This document shows, piece after piece, positions 40,607 through 47,509 of a DNA stretch of 56,391 nt. The stretch is from positions 1 to 56,391 of IMG/VR virus record IMGVR_UViG_3300011271_000006, one strand, 5' to 3'. The stretch comes from a virus. How positions within the stretch are numbered: the stretch's first letter is position 1; the number at the start of each line of letters is the position of its first letter. The notes beneath the pieces were generated by a model. It made no database searches and had not been told where the DNA came from. It worked only from the letters and a program-made list of their open reading frames with translations. The position numbers were made by a program, and so were the translations under genes.

Positions 40607-41167
40607 ATGACTAATAAATTTGAAACATGGGGAGTTAGTCATAAGGATAACTTTTGGTCCTCAACTCCTGCTTGGCCTAATCGTCAAAACTTATCTGTTC
40701 CTATTCCTTCGCCTGATCCTATGACACTTTATGACGCTATGTCACGTGATGAAGTGCTAATTGAATGGGACCAGCGCAAGCGACAATTGGAGAAGGCTAA
40801 AGAAGCGGAAATGGAAATGCGCCAGTACATAGTCAAGCGTGCATTCCCTGATCCAAAAGAAGGAGTAAACCGAGTTGAGCTTGGTAATGGTTATGAATTA
40901 AAAGCAACTGTTAAATATCATTATAATCTCGATAGTGATCTTGACAAGGTTGAAGCAGCGTTAGAAGCCATTGAAAAAGTTGGTAATATTGGACCTTTTA
41001 TGGCCGAAAGGCTTGTAAAATTCGAGGCAAAATTTCTATTGACAGAATACAGAAAATTATGTGACCCTCTTGCGGGGGAAGATGAGAAAAAAATTAAGAA
41101 AATAATTGATAGCGTTCTTACAATAATAGATGCTTCTCCTACATTAGAAATTAAAAAACCAAAGTGA
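40607..41167 (+). CDS. Hypothetical phage protein (186 aa) with a displaced 3' end
   Basis: The ATG at 40607 has AAGG nine bases upstream (a TTG at 40601 is less likely). The core (EAEMEMRQYIVKRAFPDPKE, then GVNRVELGNGYELKATVKY) matches a small protein family common in phage replication modules beside SSB and recombinase genes; function is unknown. The C-terminus IDSVLTIIDASPTLEIKKPK is repeated as a diverged copy after the following GIY-YIG gene, which marks an insertion at the 3' end of this gene. Confidence 0.7.
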   Translation: MTNKFETWGVSHKDNFWSSTPAWPNRQNLSVPIPSPDPMTLYDAMSRDEVLIEWDQRKRQLEKAKEAEMEMRQYIVKRAFPDPKEGVNRVELGNGYELKATVKYHYNLDSDLDKVEAALEAIEKVGNIGPFMAERLVKFEAKFLLTEYRKLCDPLAGEDEKKIKKIIDSVLTIIDASPTLEIKKPK

Positions 41168-41850
41168 GAATATCTGGTATATATACTATTTTAAATATAG
41201 TAAATAATAAACTATATATTGGAAGCGCTATATATATTAAAGCTCGAATTAATGGACATAAAACAGAGTTAAATCAAAAAAGACATGGTAATTCATATCT
41301 TCAAGCAGCATGGAATAAATATGGAGCTAATAATTTCTTTTTTATTATCTTAGAAACTATTGAAGATAAAACAAAATTAACTGAAAGAGAACAATATTAT
41401 ATAGATGTGTTTTCATCAAATAATAGAAAAATTGGATATAATTTAAGACCTTTTGCAAATAATAACATAGGTGTTAAACATTCAGAACAAACTAAACTAA
41501 AACTGTCAAAAATTAGTAGAGGAAGAAAACTTACAGAAGAAGCTAAAATTAAATTATCCTTGGCTATAAAAGGAATAAAAAAATCTTCAACTATAAATAT
41601 GCGCAAACCTAAATCAGAAGATCATAAAAGAAAATTATCATTAATTCGTCAGGGAACGAAACTTTCAGAAGAAACTAAGATTAAAATAGGTAATAGTGGG
41701 CGAGATAAAAGTAAGTGGCCATGTGAAGATGGTAACAAATGTAAATGCGAAAAATGTAAAGCAAAAAGAAACGAGTATTATAGAAATAAATATCCGTTAT
41801 ATAGAAATAATCTTATAGGAAGTAGATTAAGAAATGAAGAAGGTGATTGA
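41164..41850 (+). CDS. GIY-YIG homing endonuclease with NUMOD3 repeats
   Basis: The GTG start overlaps the upstream stop (GTGA). The 228 residues contain SGIYTILNIVNNKLYIGSAI (GIY and YIG motifs), the conserved Arg/His of the domain and Glu near LTEREQYYIDVF. The C-terminal half has NUMOD3 repeats (GVKHSEQTKLKLSKISRGRK, LTEEAKIKLSLAIKG, LSEETKIKIGNSG) that grip DNA, and a Cys cluster CKCEKCKAKRNEYY. It resembles SegA-type free-standing phage endonucleases and is extremely AT-rich. Confidence 0.9.
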   Translation: MRISGIYTILNIVNNKLYIGSAIYIKARINGHKTELNQKRHGNSYLQAAWNKYGANNFFFIILETIEDKTKLTEREQYYIDVFSSNNRKIGYNLRPFANNNIGVKHSEQTKLKLSKISRGRKLTEEAKIKLSLAIKGIKKSSTINMRKPKSEDHKRKLSLIRQGTKLSEETKIKIGNSGRDKSKWPCEDGNKCKCEKCKAKRNEYYRNKYPLYRNNLIGSRLRNEEGD

Positions 41851-41920
41851 TAGTGTGCTTACGATTACTGATGCTGTTCCAACATTAGCGATTATAGAGC
41901 CAAAGGTGAAAAAGAAATGA
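41834..41920 (+). pseudogene. Displaced original 3' end of the 186-aa gene (28 codons)
   Basis: After the GIY-YIG gene the frame MKKVIDSVLTITDAVPTLAI, then IEPKVKKK repeats the C-terminus of the gene at 40607-41167 (IKKIIDSVLTIIDASPTLEI, then KKPK), with clear but diverged DNA identity. Its stop overlaps the next start (ATGA), exactly as the original gene end would. It is the relic left when the endonuclease arrived with its own substitute 3' end. It could still be translated from its ATG. Confidence 0.8.
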
Positions 41921-42138
41921 ATGAAGGTAAATCATTAGATTACATAAAAGGATGGCAAGATGCTGTGAATTTTGGTAAGCATCCTAAAATTTTAGCTATA
42001 GAAGAAGTTGATGATTTATTAAAAAAGTGTGAAATAGGAATTATTCAAGGGCCTTCTAATTCTTCATGTGATATGATAGTTCCTGCTGAAGCATTACACG
42101 AATTATTAATGTTATGGAAAATAGTTAGATTAAAATGA
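41917..42138 (+). CDS. Small hypothetical protein (73 aa)
   Basis: It begins MNEGKSLDYIKGWQDAVNFG and is mixed, with IEEVDDLLKKCEIGIIQGPS and a C-terminal helix. An 18-codon frame (42135-42191) overlaps its stop and the next start and may serve translational coupling. Function is unknown. Confidence 0.6.
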   Translation: MNEGKSLDYIKGWQDAVNFGKHPKILAIEEVDDLLKKCEIGIIQGPSNSSCDMIVPAEALHELLMLWKIVRLK

Positions 42139-42187
42139 AGAAGCAAAAATTTCATGGTGAATTTGCTTATTCTGAAAAGGATAAGCT

Positions 42188-42880
42188 ATGAACATGAACG
42201 ATTTAAGACCTGCTAAAGATTTTGCTTGTAGATTTGGTGTTAAATGCATTATCTATGGCCCACCAGGATCAGGCAAAACGCCTCTAATCAATACTGCTCC
42301 TAGACCTGTTCTATTAGTTACTGAACCTGGAATGCTTTCTATGCGTAATTCTACTGTTCCAACATTTCAAGCTTTTAGTGGTAAGCTTATTGATGACTTT
42401 TTCACTTGGTTCTTTACCTCTGCTGAGAGCAAAAATTTTGATACAATCGCTATTGACAGTATTAGTCAATTAGCTGATGTTTATTTGCAAGAAGCTTTAA
42501 AGGGCATTAGCAAAAGTGGTCAGAAGAAACATGGTTTAGCGGCATATGGTGAAATGGCTACGAATGCACTTGAACACTTAAATGCTCTTTATTTTACTCA
42601 ACATAAGCATACTTACTTAGTAGCCAAGCAAGAAATCATAAGCGAGAATGGCTTAACTTTGAAACGTCCTTATTTTCCAGGTAAGCAACTCCCCGTCGAA
42701 ATGCCACATAAGTATGATGAAATCTTACAACTTGATATTCAAAATATACCTGGATATGGTCAATATAAAGCTTTTCGTTGCATAGGTTCAATTGATTGTA
42801 CTGCTCGTGATAGAACCGGAATGTTGAATGAATTTGAACCTCCTGACTTCAGCGCATTAGTGAAAAAGGCAATGCAATAA
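42188..42880 (+). CDS. Sak4-like recombinase ATPase
   Basis: The 230 residues carry Walker A GPPGSGKT (24-31) and Walker B FDTIAID (84-90) followed by SISQ, the RecA-like core arrangement of phage Sak4 proteins. The C-terminal part (PHKYDEILQLDIQ, then YKAFRCIGSIDCTARDRTG) is typical. With a neighbouring DUF669-type ssDNA-binding protein it should promote strand annealing or exchange during phage recombination. The gene order of Sak4 and SSB is common in phages. Confidence 0.85.
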   Translation: MNMNDLRPAKDFACRFGVKCIIYGPPGSGKTPLINTAPRPVLLVTEPGMLSMRNSTVPTFQAFSGKLIDDFFTWFFTSAESKNFDTIAIDSISQLADVYLQEALKGISKSGQKKHGLAAYGEMATNALEHLNALYFTQHKHTYLVAKQEIISENGLTLKRPYFPGKQLPVEMPHKYDEILQLDIQNIPGYGQYKAFRCIGSIDCTARDRTGMLNEFEPPDFSALVKKAMQ

Positions 42881-43056
42881 TGCCTAAGTCTGAACTATTT
42901 GATTTAGCTGCTAAGAAAGTTGGTGAAACGAATAAAGCTTTTCGCTTATTCGATGGCGTTAAGACTGAATGGGTTCCTAAATCACAAGTTGAAGATAATG
43001 GCGATGGAACGTTTACAATGCCAGAATGGTTAGCAGTTGAAAAGGGTTTTGTATGA
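42880..43056 (+). CDS. Small hypothetical protein (58 aa)
   Basis: The ATG overlaps the Sak4-like stop (TAATG) and its own stop overlaps the next ATG. It begins MPKSELFDLAAKKVGETNKA and ends MPEWLAVEKGFV, with strand motifs (AFRLFDGVKTEWVPKSQVED) as found in small phage proteins that accompany recombinases. Function is unknown. Confidence 0.7.
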   Translation: MPKSELFDLAAKKVGETNKAFRLFDGVKTEWVPKSQVEDNGDGTFTMPEWLAVEKGFV

Positions 43057-43397
43057 CCGCTACTAAATTAAACGTATCAATAGCTACTTTCAATGAAATA
43101 GCTAATGCTTTGGAGCAAAAAGGTCTGAAGCTTTCCAAAGATGACACAATCATCTTAGGAAAAGATATCAGCTTACAACCTCCTATTGACTATCGTTTAG
43201 TTACTATTCGACGTGATTGTGTAACTGAAGCAGCTAAGGTTTCTGATGGTTCAGGGGATTTTATTGAATTAGTTGATAAAATATATCAATTTGTATTATA
43301 CGGTAAGAAAGAAGATAAGTTAATAGAAAAGGCTAGTTCAATACTTAAACAAGATAATAAATTTGTTATAAGAGAAATGAAAGAAGGATGGAAATAA
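43053..43397 (+). CDS. Hypothetical protein (114 aa)
   Basis: It begins MTATKLNVSIATFNEIANAL and mixes strands and helices (LVTIRRDCVTEAAKVSDGSG). It overlaps the previous gene by 4 bases. No family is recognised; its place between Sak4-like and SSB-like genes suggests a recombination accessory. Confidence 0.6.
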   Translation: MTATKLNVSIATFNEIANALEQKGLKLSKDDTIILGKDISLQPPIDYRLVTIRRDCVTEAAKVSDGSGDFIELVDKIYQFVLYGKKEDKLIEKASSILKQDNKFVIREMKEGWK

Positions 43398-43598
43398 ATG
43401 AGCGAGAATAAAGGTTGGGTTGATGATAATGAAATTAAAGATACTGATGTAACTAAAGAACTTATTGATAAGATAGCAACTAAGAAACATCGACAAGAAT
43501 TAAAAATACAATGCCTTTCAATAGCTCATCAACCTGATAAAACACCAGAACAAGTTGTTGAAAGAGCTAAAGCTTATTATAACTTTGTGAGGACATAA
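43398..43598 (+). CDS. Small hypothetical protein (66 aa)
   Basis: It begins MSENKGWVDDNEIKDTDVTK and ends ERAKAYYNFVRT. Helical and charged. It adjoins both neighbours directly; its stop overlaps the next ATG (TAATG). Function is unknown. Confidence 0.6.
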   Translation: MSENKGWVDDNEIKDTDVTKELIDKIATKKHRQELKIQCLSIAHQPDKTPEQVVERAKAYYNFVRT

Positions 43599-43843
43599 TG
43601 CATACTTCAACCTTTGAATATTTAATGCCAACAGATAAACAAAAAGACGGAATGGCTCGTGTAAGAGCCGCAGCTAAAGCCTTCAGTGATGTATTAGAAA
43701 AAGAATTACCGGAAGGGCCAGATAAGACATTCTGCATTCGAGCCCATCGCTCTAATACAATGTGGGCAAATGTAGCTATTACTCGTTTGCCTGATGGTAC
43801 ACCACGACCTGATAACGAGCTTCCTAAAGCTTTAACAGACTAA
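43598..43843 (+). CDS. Acb2/Tad1-hairpin-like small protein, possible anti-CBASS sponge
   Basis: The 81 residues match the small helical-hairpin family: FEYLMPTDKQKDGMARVRAA, AKAFSDVLEKELPEGPDKTF, then MWANVAITRLPDG. Known Acb2 proteins of this pattern bind cyclic di- and trinucleotides and block CBASS or Thoeris signalling. Many annotated relatives are unproven, and this one has an unusual tail (TPRPDNELPKALTD). It is expressed in the replication operon, which suits early counter-defence. Confidence 0.65.
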   Translation: MHTSTFEYLMPTDKQKDGMARVRAAAKAFSDVLEKELPEGPDKTFCIRAHRSNTMWANVAITRLPDGTPRPDNELPKALTD

Positions 43844-43867
43844 TCCAAATCAGAAAGGAAACTATTA

Positions 43868-44434
43868 ATGTGCCCATATGAAGCCAGTTTTGATGCCTCA
43901 CAGTTTACTCCTAGTCAAGCGCAAGGTGCACATCCTGCTGGTGTCTTTGATGCTACTATTTCGAATACCTTAATCAAGCCAACTAAGGCTGCAGATGGTG
44001 GATTGTTTGAGGTTGAATTCAGCACTAACAGCGGAAGGATTTCTAATCGTTATAATCTTTGGAACCCTTCGCCTCAAGCCGTCGAAATTGCCCACAAAGA
44101 ACTTTCAGCTTTATGCTATGCTACTGGCATTTTCAAGCTTGATTTTCGTAACGATGGCGCTGCACTTCGCAACGCTCGTTGTAAGATCGAAGTGGCTAAG
44201 CAAGCCAACAGCGAATATATGGAAGTCAAACGAGTGTTGGATATGAATGGTAATGAACCGGGGCGCGCGCCAGCGCCAGCGTCTGTTCCTATGACGCGGG
44301 ACGCTAATGGCGGATGGGGAGCACAAACCGAACCAGCAAAGCCCGCAGCGCTAGCAGGATGGAGTTCAACACAAGCACAACCTCAGTCTAATCCTCCTGC
44401 TAATCCCAATGCTCCGCCTTGGGCTCAGAGATAA
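43868..44434 (+). CDS. DUF669-like single-stranded DNA-binding protein
   Basis: The 188 residues have an OB-fold-like core: FDASQFTPSQAQGAHPAGVF, FEVEFSTNSGRISNRYNLWN and PSPQAVEIAHKELSALCYAT are features of the DUF669 SSB-like family. The tail is Pro/Ala/Gln-rich, as in flexible SSB tails, and ends PPWAQR. The AAAGG ribosome site is ahead of the ATG. It follows the Sak4-like gene group and precedes a clear terminator. Confidence 0.8.
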   Translation: MCPYEASFDASQFTPSQAQGAHPAGVFDATISNTLIKPTKAADGGLFEVEFSTNSGRISNRYNLWNPSPQAVEIAHKELSALCYATGIFKLDFRNDGAALRNARCKIEVAKQANSEYMEVKRVLDMNGNEPGRAPAPASVPMTRDANGGWGAQTEPAKPAALAGWSSTQAQPQSNPPANPNAPPWAQR

Positions 44435-44453
44435 CTTAACAATCCATTCGTTT

Positions 44454-44494
44454 GATAGCCAATAATTACTCCCCTTTATTGGCTATCATTTTTG
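44454..44494 (+). terminator. Rho-independent terminator or attenuator
   Basis: A 12-bp perfect stem GATAGCCAATAA/TTATTGGCTATC with a 10-base loop is followed by ATTTTTG. It ends just before the ribosome site of the next gene, so it splits the plus-strand operon into two expression levels. Confidence 0.8.
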
Positions 44495-44506
44495 AGGAAT
44501 AAAGTA

Positions 44507-44758
44507 ATGAGCCAACTTGCAGACTGGAAGTCTCATAAAATCATCAAAGCTGGAAAAATCTTAGCGTTCCCTCCTAGCTTTAACGGTCCTATAACTGTCG
44601 AGGATGTTAATGGCGCGGAATGCAAGATTGACATGCCACCGAATGCTTTCGTGCGAGGACGACCTAATTTAGGCGATTACATCGTGATTTATGATGACGG
44701 CTATAAATCATGGTCTCCTGCTAAAGCTTTTGAAGAAGGTTATACAAAAATTAAGTAA
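44507..44758 (+). CDS. Small hypothetical protein (83 aa)
   Basis: The ATG at 44507 follows GAGGA, preferred to a TTG at 44492. It begins MSQLADWKSHKIIKAGKILA and has an SH3-like strand pattern (RGRPNLGDYIVIYDDGYKSW). This type is common in phages; function is unknown. Confidence 0.65.
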   Translation: MSQLADWKSHKIIKAGKILAFPPSFNGPITVEDVNGAECKIDMPPNAFVRGRPNLGDYIVIYDDGYKSWSPAKAFEEGYTKIK

Positions 44759-44783
44759 AATACCAATGAAAGGGAAACGTATT

Positions 44784-45185
44784 ATGATTGAAGACACAAA
44801 CATTGAACGTCCTGAAATTTTTGCTCCACCTAATCATGCTGCGCGAGTTGAGCAAGCTACTAAATTAACTGCTCAAACTATTCGTAATGCTTGTGATGCT
44901 GCTGGTGAAACTGTTTTAGCATTAGTGACAGAAGCAGAACAAAATTTAGCTTGTGTTCGTGTAGATGCTGAAAAATTTGTAGCTACCTTCAAAGATATTG
45001 GTGGTCAATATGCTGATAGAATTGAAGTAGCTTTATCAACTGTAACTGATACGATGATAGCTATTAAGAAACAACATGATTTAGTTACTAAAATGTTAGA
45101 TATAAAACATGTTGATGAAGAAGCAAAGAAACGTGGTATTAAAGCAGTTGAGGATGCAGTTGAGCAGGTTAAGGCTGCTCAATGA
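44784..45185 (+). CDS. Coiled-coil protein (133 aa)
   Basis: The ATG at 44784 has AAGGG upstream; a longer frame from 44691 lies in the previous gene. Long helical, Ala/Val/Glu-rich repeats (KLTAQTIRNACDAAGETVLA, then LALVTEAEQNLACVRVDA) indicate a parallel coiled coil. It may be a structural or scaffolding partner. Function is unknown. Confidence 0.65.
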   Translation: MIEDTNIERPEIFAPPNHAARVEQATKLTAQTIRNACDAAGETVLALVTEAEQNLACVRVDAEKFVATFKDIGGQYADRIEVALSTVTDTMIAIKKQHDLVTKMLDIKHVDEEAKKRGIKAVEDAVEQVKAAQ

Positions 45186-45310
45186 TTTATCGATTAAGTT
45201 TTATAACAATTGTATTAATATGCTGGTTTAGTTTTATGCTACTGACCAACTGTTCACATTCTGAACGATTAGATAATAAGCCAGAATGTGAGATAAATTG
45301 TAAGCGATAA
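45182..45310 (+). CDS. Tiny membrane or lipoprotein-like protein (42 aa)
   Basis: The ATG overlaps the upstream stop (ATGA). A membrane segment (about 4-22) ends LLTNC, resembling a lipobox with an unusual Asn at -1, followed by a Cys-containing tail (PECEINCKR). It could be an Rz1-like or other small outer-membrane lipoprotein, but it lies away from the lysis cassette. Confidence 0.5.
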   Translation: MIYRLSFITIVLICWFSFMLLTNCSHSERLDNKPECEINCKR

Positions 45311-45337
45311 ATTATCATTTATGATTAAGCAGCGGAC

Positions 45338-45496
45338 ATGGATGAACTCGAACGGCTGATTGAAAAAGTTGAAGGTCCACTACCTGTCCGCATGGAAGGC
45401 GGCGAAGAAATCTGGCGACTCGAATTAAACCGCGACGAACGGAATGTGCTTGCGGAAGCTCTGTACGTCGCGCTGTCCAAAGGAAAGCGGACATGA
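45338..45496 (+). CDS. Small acidic protein (52 aa) in a G+C-rich patch
   Basis: It begins MDELERLIEKVEGPLPVRME and ends VALSKGKRT, with its stop overlapping the next ATG. Codon third positions are mostly G or C, unlike neighbours, so the segment 45.33-46.05 kb looks foreign. Function is unknown. Confidence 0.55.
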   Translation: MDELERLIEKVEGPLPVRMEGGEEIWRLELNRDERNVLAEALYVALSKGKRT

Positions 45497-45672
45497 TGGG
45501 TATCTGGCCGGCTCCAAAAACACATGCTGAGTTCATGCGGCTATTCAACTGCTTCAATCGTTGGGTACTGGCGTTCACCGTTATAGATCAACCGCGCGCC
45601 GTCGCGCCGGAAGATTGGCCACCAAACTTTTGGTGGGAGTGTGCGTGCGGAAAATCGATCACTTCTGCTTAG
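45493..45672 (+). CDS. Small protein (59 aa) in a G+C-rich patch
   Basis: It begins MMGIWPAPKTHAEFMRLFNC and is rich in Trp and Pro (EDWPPNFWWECACGK), with a CxC pair. It overlaps both neighbours. Function is unknown. Confidence 0.5.
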   Translation: MMGIWPAPKTHAEFMRLFNCFNRWVLAFTVIDQPRAVAPEDWPPNFWWECACGKSITSA

Positions 45673-46054
45673 TGGACCTTATCAAATGCGTGAAGGCGGC
45701 TATGACGAAATGACTATTGCCAATGGGCTCAAGAAGCTCGAAGGCAGTCTAGCGTTTGGGTGCAATGATAGTGCGGCTGATCTGGTCAGACGCGCGCGAG
45801 AGGAAATTGATCGGCTAGAGAGAATGAGTGCTCAGGCGTTCAGGATTGGTGTCAGCAATCAGGATCGCATTGTGGCACTCGAAGAGGCAATCCATCGAAC
45901 GCGAACACGGCTAGAAAGGTACTGCAATGAGGTAAACGCCGGCCGAATGCCAAGCGATGCGCGTGAATTCATGCGTCGCGTCCAACTTGGATTTGATTCG
46001 CTGATGGAAGAAGCGAACGCCATAACCAAAGCGACGTCACTCAAGGACGAATAG
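45641..46054 (+). CDS. Helical protein (137 aa or shorter) in a G+C-rich patch
   Basis: A GTG at 45641, an ATG at 45686 or an ATG at 45710 are possible starts; none has a clear ribosome site. The core (AADLVRRAREEIDRLERMSA, then VALEEAIHRTRTRLERYCNE) is a long charged helix pair. It is similar in composition to small phage proteins from more G+C-rich genomes. Its stop shares bases with the next GTG. Confidence 0.6.
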   Translation: MRAENRSLLLSGPYQMREGGYDEMTIANGLKKLEGSLAFGCNDSAADLVRRAREEIDRLERMSAQAFRIGVSNQDRIVALEEAIHRTRTRLERYCNEVNAGRMPSDAREFMRRVQLGFDSLMEEANAITKATSLKDE

Positions 46055-46923
46055 TGATTAATCTATCTCTCAAAGACGATCGTAATACTTTAGCTGCTCG
46101 CATTAAAAGCGACATTAATGAATATTGCGAAAAAACATATAACGATGGTCATAGGGATCATCTTGGTGCTTCGATTATGGGCGAAGCTTGTAATCGTAAG
46201 CTTTGGTATACTTTTAGATGGGTGAAAGAAGAAATTCATGATGGTCGAATGCAGCGTTTGTTTCAAGTTGGTAAAGATGCTGAGCCTAGATTTATTAAGT
46301 ATCTCATGGATATAGGGTTTGAAGTAAAAGCAATAAATCCTGTATCTATAAATCAATTTCGCATTAGCTCTTGTAACGGACATTATGGTGGTTCATTAGA
46401 TGGAATGTGTAAAGCTCCTGCTCGATATGAAATCTCTGAAGATTTAATATTTCTAAATGAATTCAAAACTAATGGTACTGGTGCAGGATTTACTAATGTA
46501 GAAAAAGATGGTATATTCAAGAGCAAGCCTAAGCATTATGCTCAACTTTGCCAGTATGGATTTCATTATCAATTAAAATATGGTCTTTATATAATTGAGA
46601 ATAAAAATGATAGTGATTTGACTGTTGAGATAGTTCCTCTTGATTGGAATTTAGGAGCTCAATTAGAGAATAGAGCTAACCAAATTATTCAAAGTCAAAC
46701 ACCACCTGAACGCATCAGTGATCAACCAAGCTACCAGGAATGCAAATGGTGCCACTTTCAAAGTATATGTCATTTTGCTGAGGAAGTAGAAAAGAATTGT
46801 AGAAGCTGCAAGCAGGCTAAACCTGTTGAAAATGGTGAATGGTTTTGTTCAAGATTTAATGATAAGATACCTAAGGATTTTATTAAAAAAGGCTGCGAAT
46901 ATCATGCGACTATTAATATCTGA
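46054..46923 (+). CDS. Cas4-like Fe-S PD-(D/E)xK exonuclease
   Basis: The 289-residue protein has the Cas4/AddB arrangement: Cys46 in MGEACNRKLWY, nuclease Asp116 (GGSLDGM), Glu136-x-Lys138 (LNEFKTN), QLCQY (164-168), then Cys230, Cys233 and Cys239 (CKWCHFQSICH). One N-terminal and three C-terminal Cys would hold a 4Fe-4S cluster. A further Cys set near 249-275 may bind zinc. It starts at a GTG overlapping the previous stop. In phages it processes ends for recombination or replication. Confidence 0.85.
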   Translation: MINLSLKDDRNTLAARIKSDINEYCEKTYNDGHRDHLGASIMGEACNRKLWYTFRWVKEEIHDGRMQRLFQVGKDAEPRFIKYLMDIGFEVKAINPVSINQFRISSCNGHYGGSLDGMCKAPARYEISEDLIFLNEFKTNGTGAGFTNVEKDGIFKSKPKHYAQLCQYGFHYQLKYGLYIIENKNDSDLTVEIVPLDWNLGAQLENRANQIIQSQTPPERISDQPSYQECKWCHFQSICHFAEEVEKNCRSCKQAKPVENGEWFCSRFNDKIPKDFIKKGCEYHATINI

Positions 46924-47509
46924 TGGACTAACAATATCTCGTCAAGACGCACTAAAAAATAATTTATCTCGTTATAAGGGAGATAAATGTTTAAAAGGTC
47001 ACACAGGCATTAGATATACAAACAATGGAAATTGTGTTGAATGTAAAAGAGAAGAATATATTCCAACAGGAAGGAAAAGAGGAAAAGAAGCTGATCCCAA
47101 TAAGGAATTAGCTAGAAAAAATGGGGAAATATATTTTTATTCAGGCAAACCATGTAAAAGAGGACATTTAGCGAAAAGGCGAATGCAAAGCGGCTCATGT
47201 TACGAATGTGATCGTTTATGTTACAAATTAAAAGAAAAGGATTATGGCTTACGATCTAAATATAATATTACCTTAGAAGAATATAATAAAATGTTTTGGG
47301 AACAAAACGGTAAATGTGCTATATGTGATAACGAAGAAAGCATAATTGATCCAAAAACAAATAAAGCAAAAAAATTATCTGTTGATCATTGTCATGAAAC
47401 AGGAAGAATTCGCGGGTTGTTATGCGGTAATTGTAATAGAGGAATTGGATTACTAAATCATAATGTTAAATTGATTAAAAAAGCAGCCTTATACTGTGAG
47501 GCTGTATGA
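46904..47509 (+). CDS. HNH/endonuclease VII-type nuclease
   Basis: The ATG at 46904 lies 20 bases inside the upstream gene and the stop overlaps the helicase start (ATGA). The 201 residues have two zinc-type repeats (CLKGHTGIRYTNNGNCVECK and CKRGHLAKRRMQSGSCYECD), then a recombination-endonuclease-VII-type His-Cys motif (LSVDHCHETGRIRGLLCGNC, NRGIGLLNH). It is probably a mobile endonuclease wedged between nuclease and helicase genes, though a junction-cutting role is possible. Confidence 0.8.
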   Translation: MRLLISDGLTISRQDALKNNLSRYKGDKCLKGHTGIRYTNNGNCVECKREEYIPTGRKRGKEADPNKELARKNGEIYFYSGKPCKRGHLAKRRMQSGSCYECDRLCYKLKEKDYGLRSKYNITLEEYNKMFWEQNGKCAICDNEESIIDPKTNKAKKLSVDHCHETGRIRGLLCGNCNRGIGLLNHNVKLIKKAALYCEAV

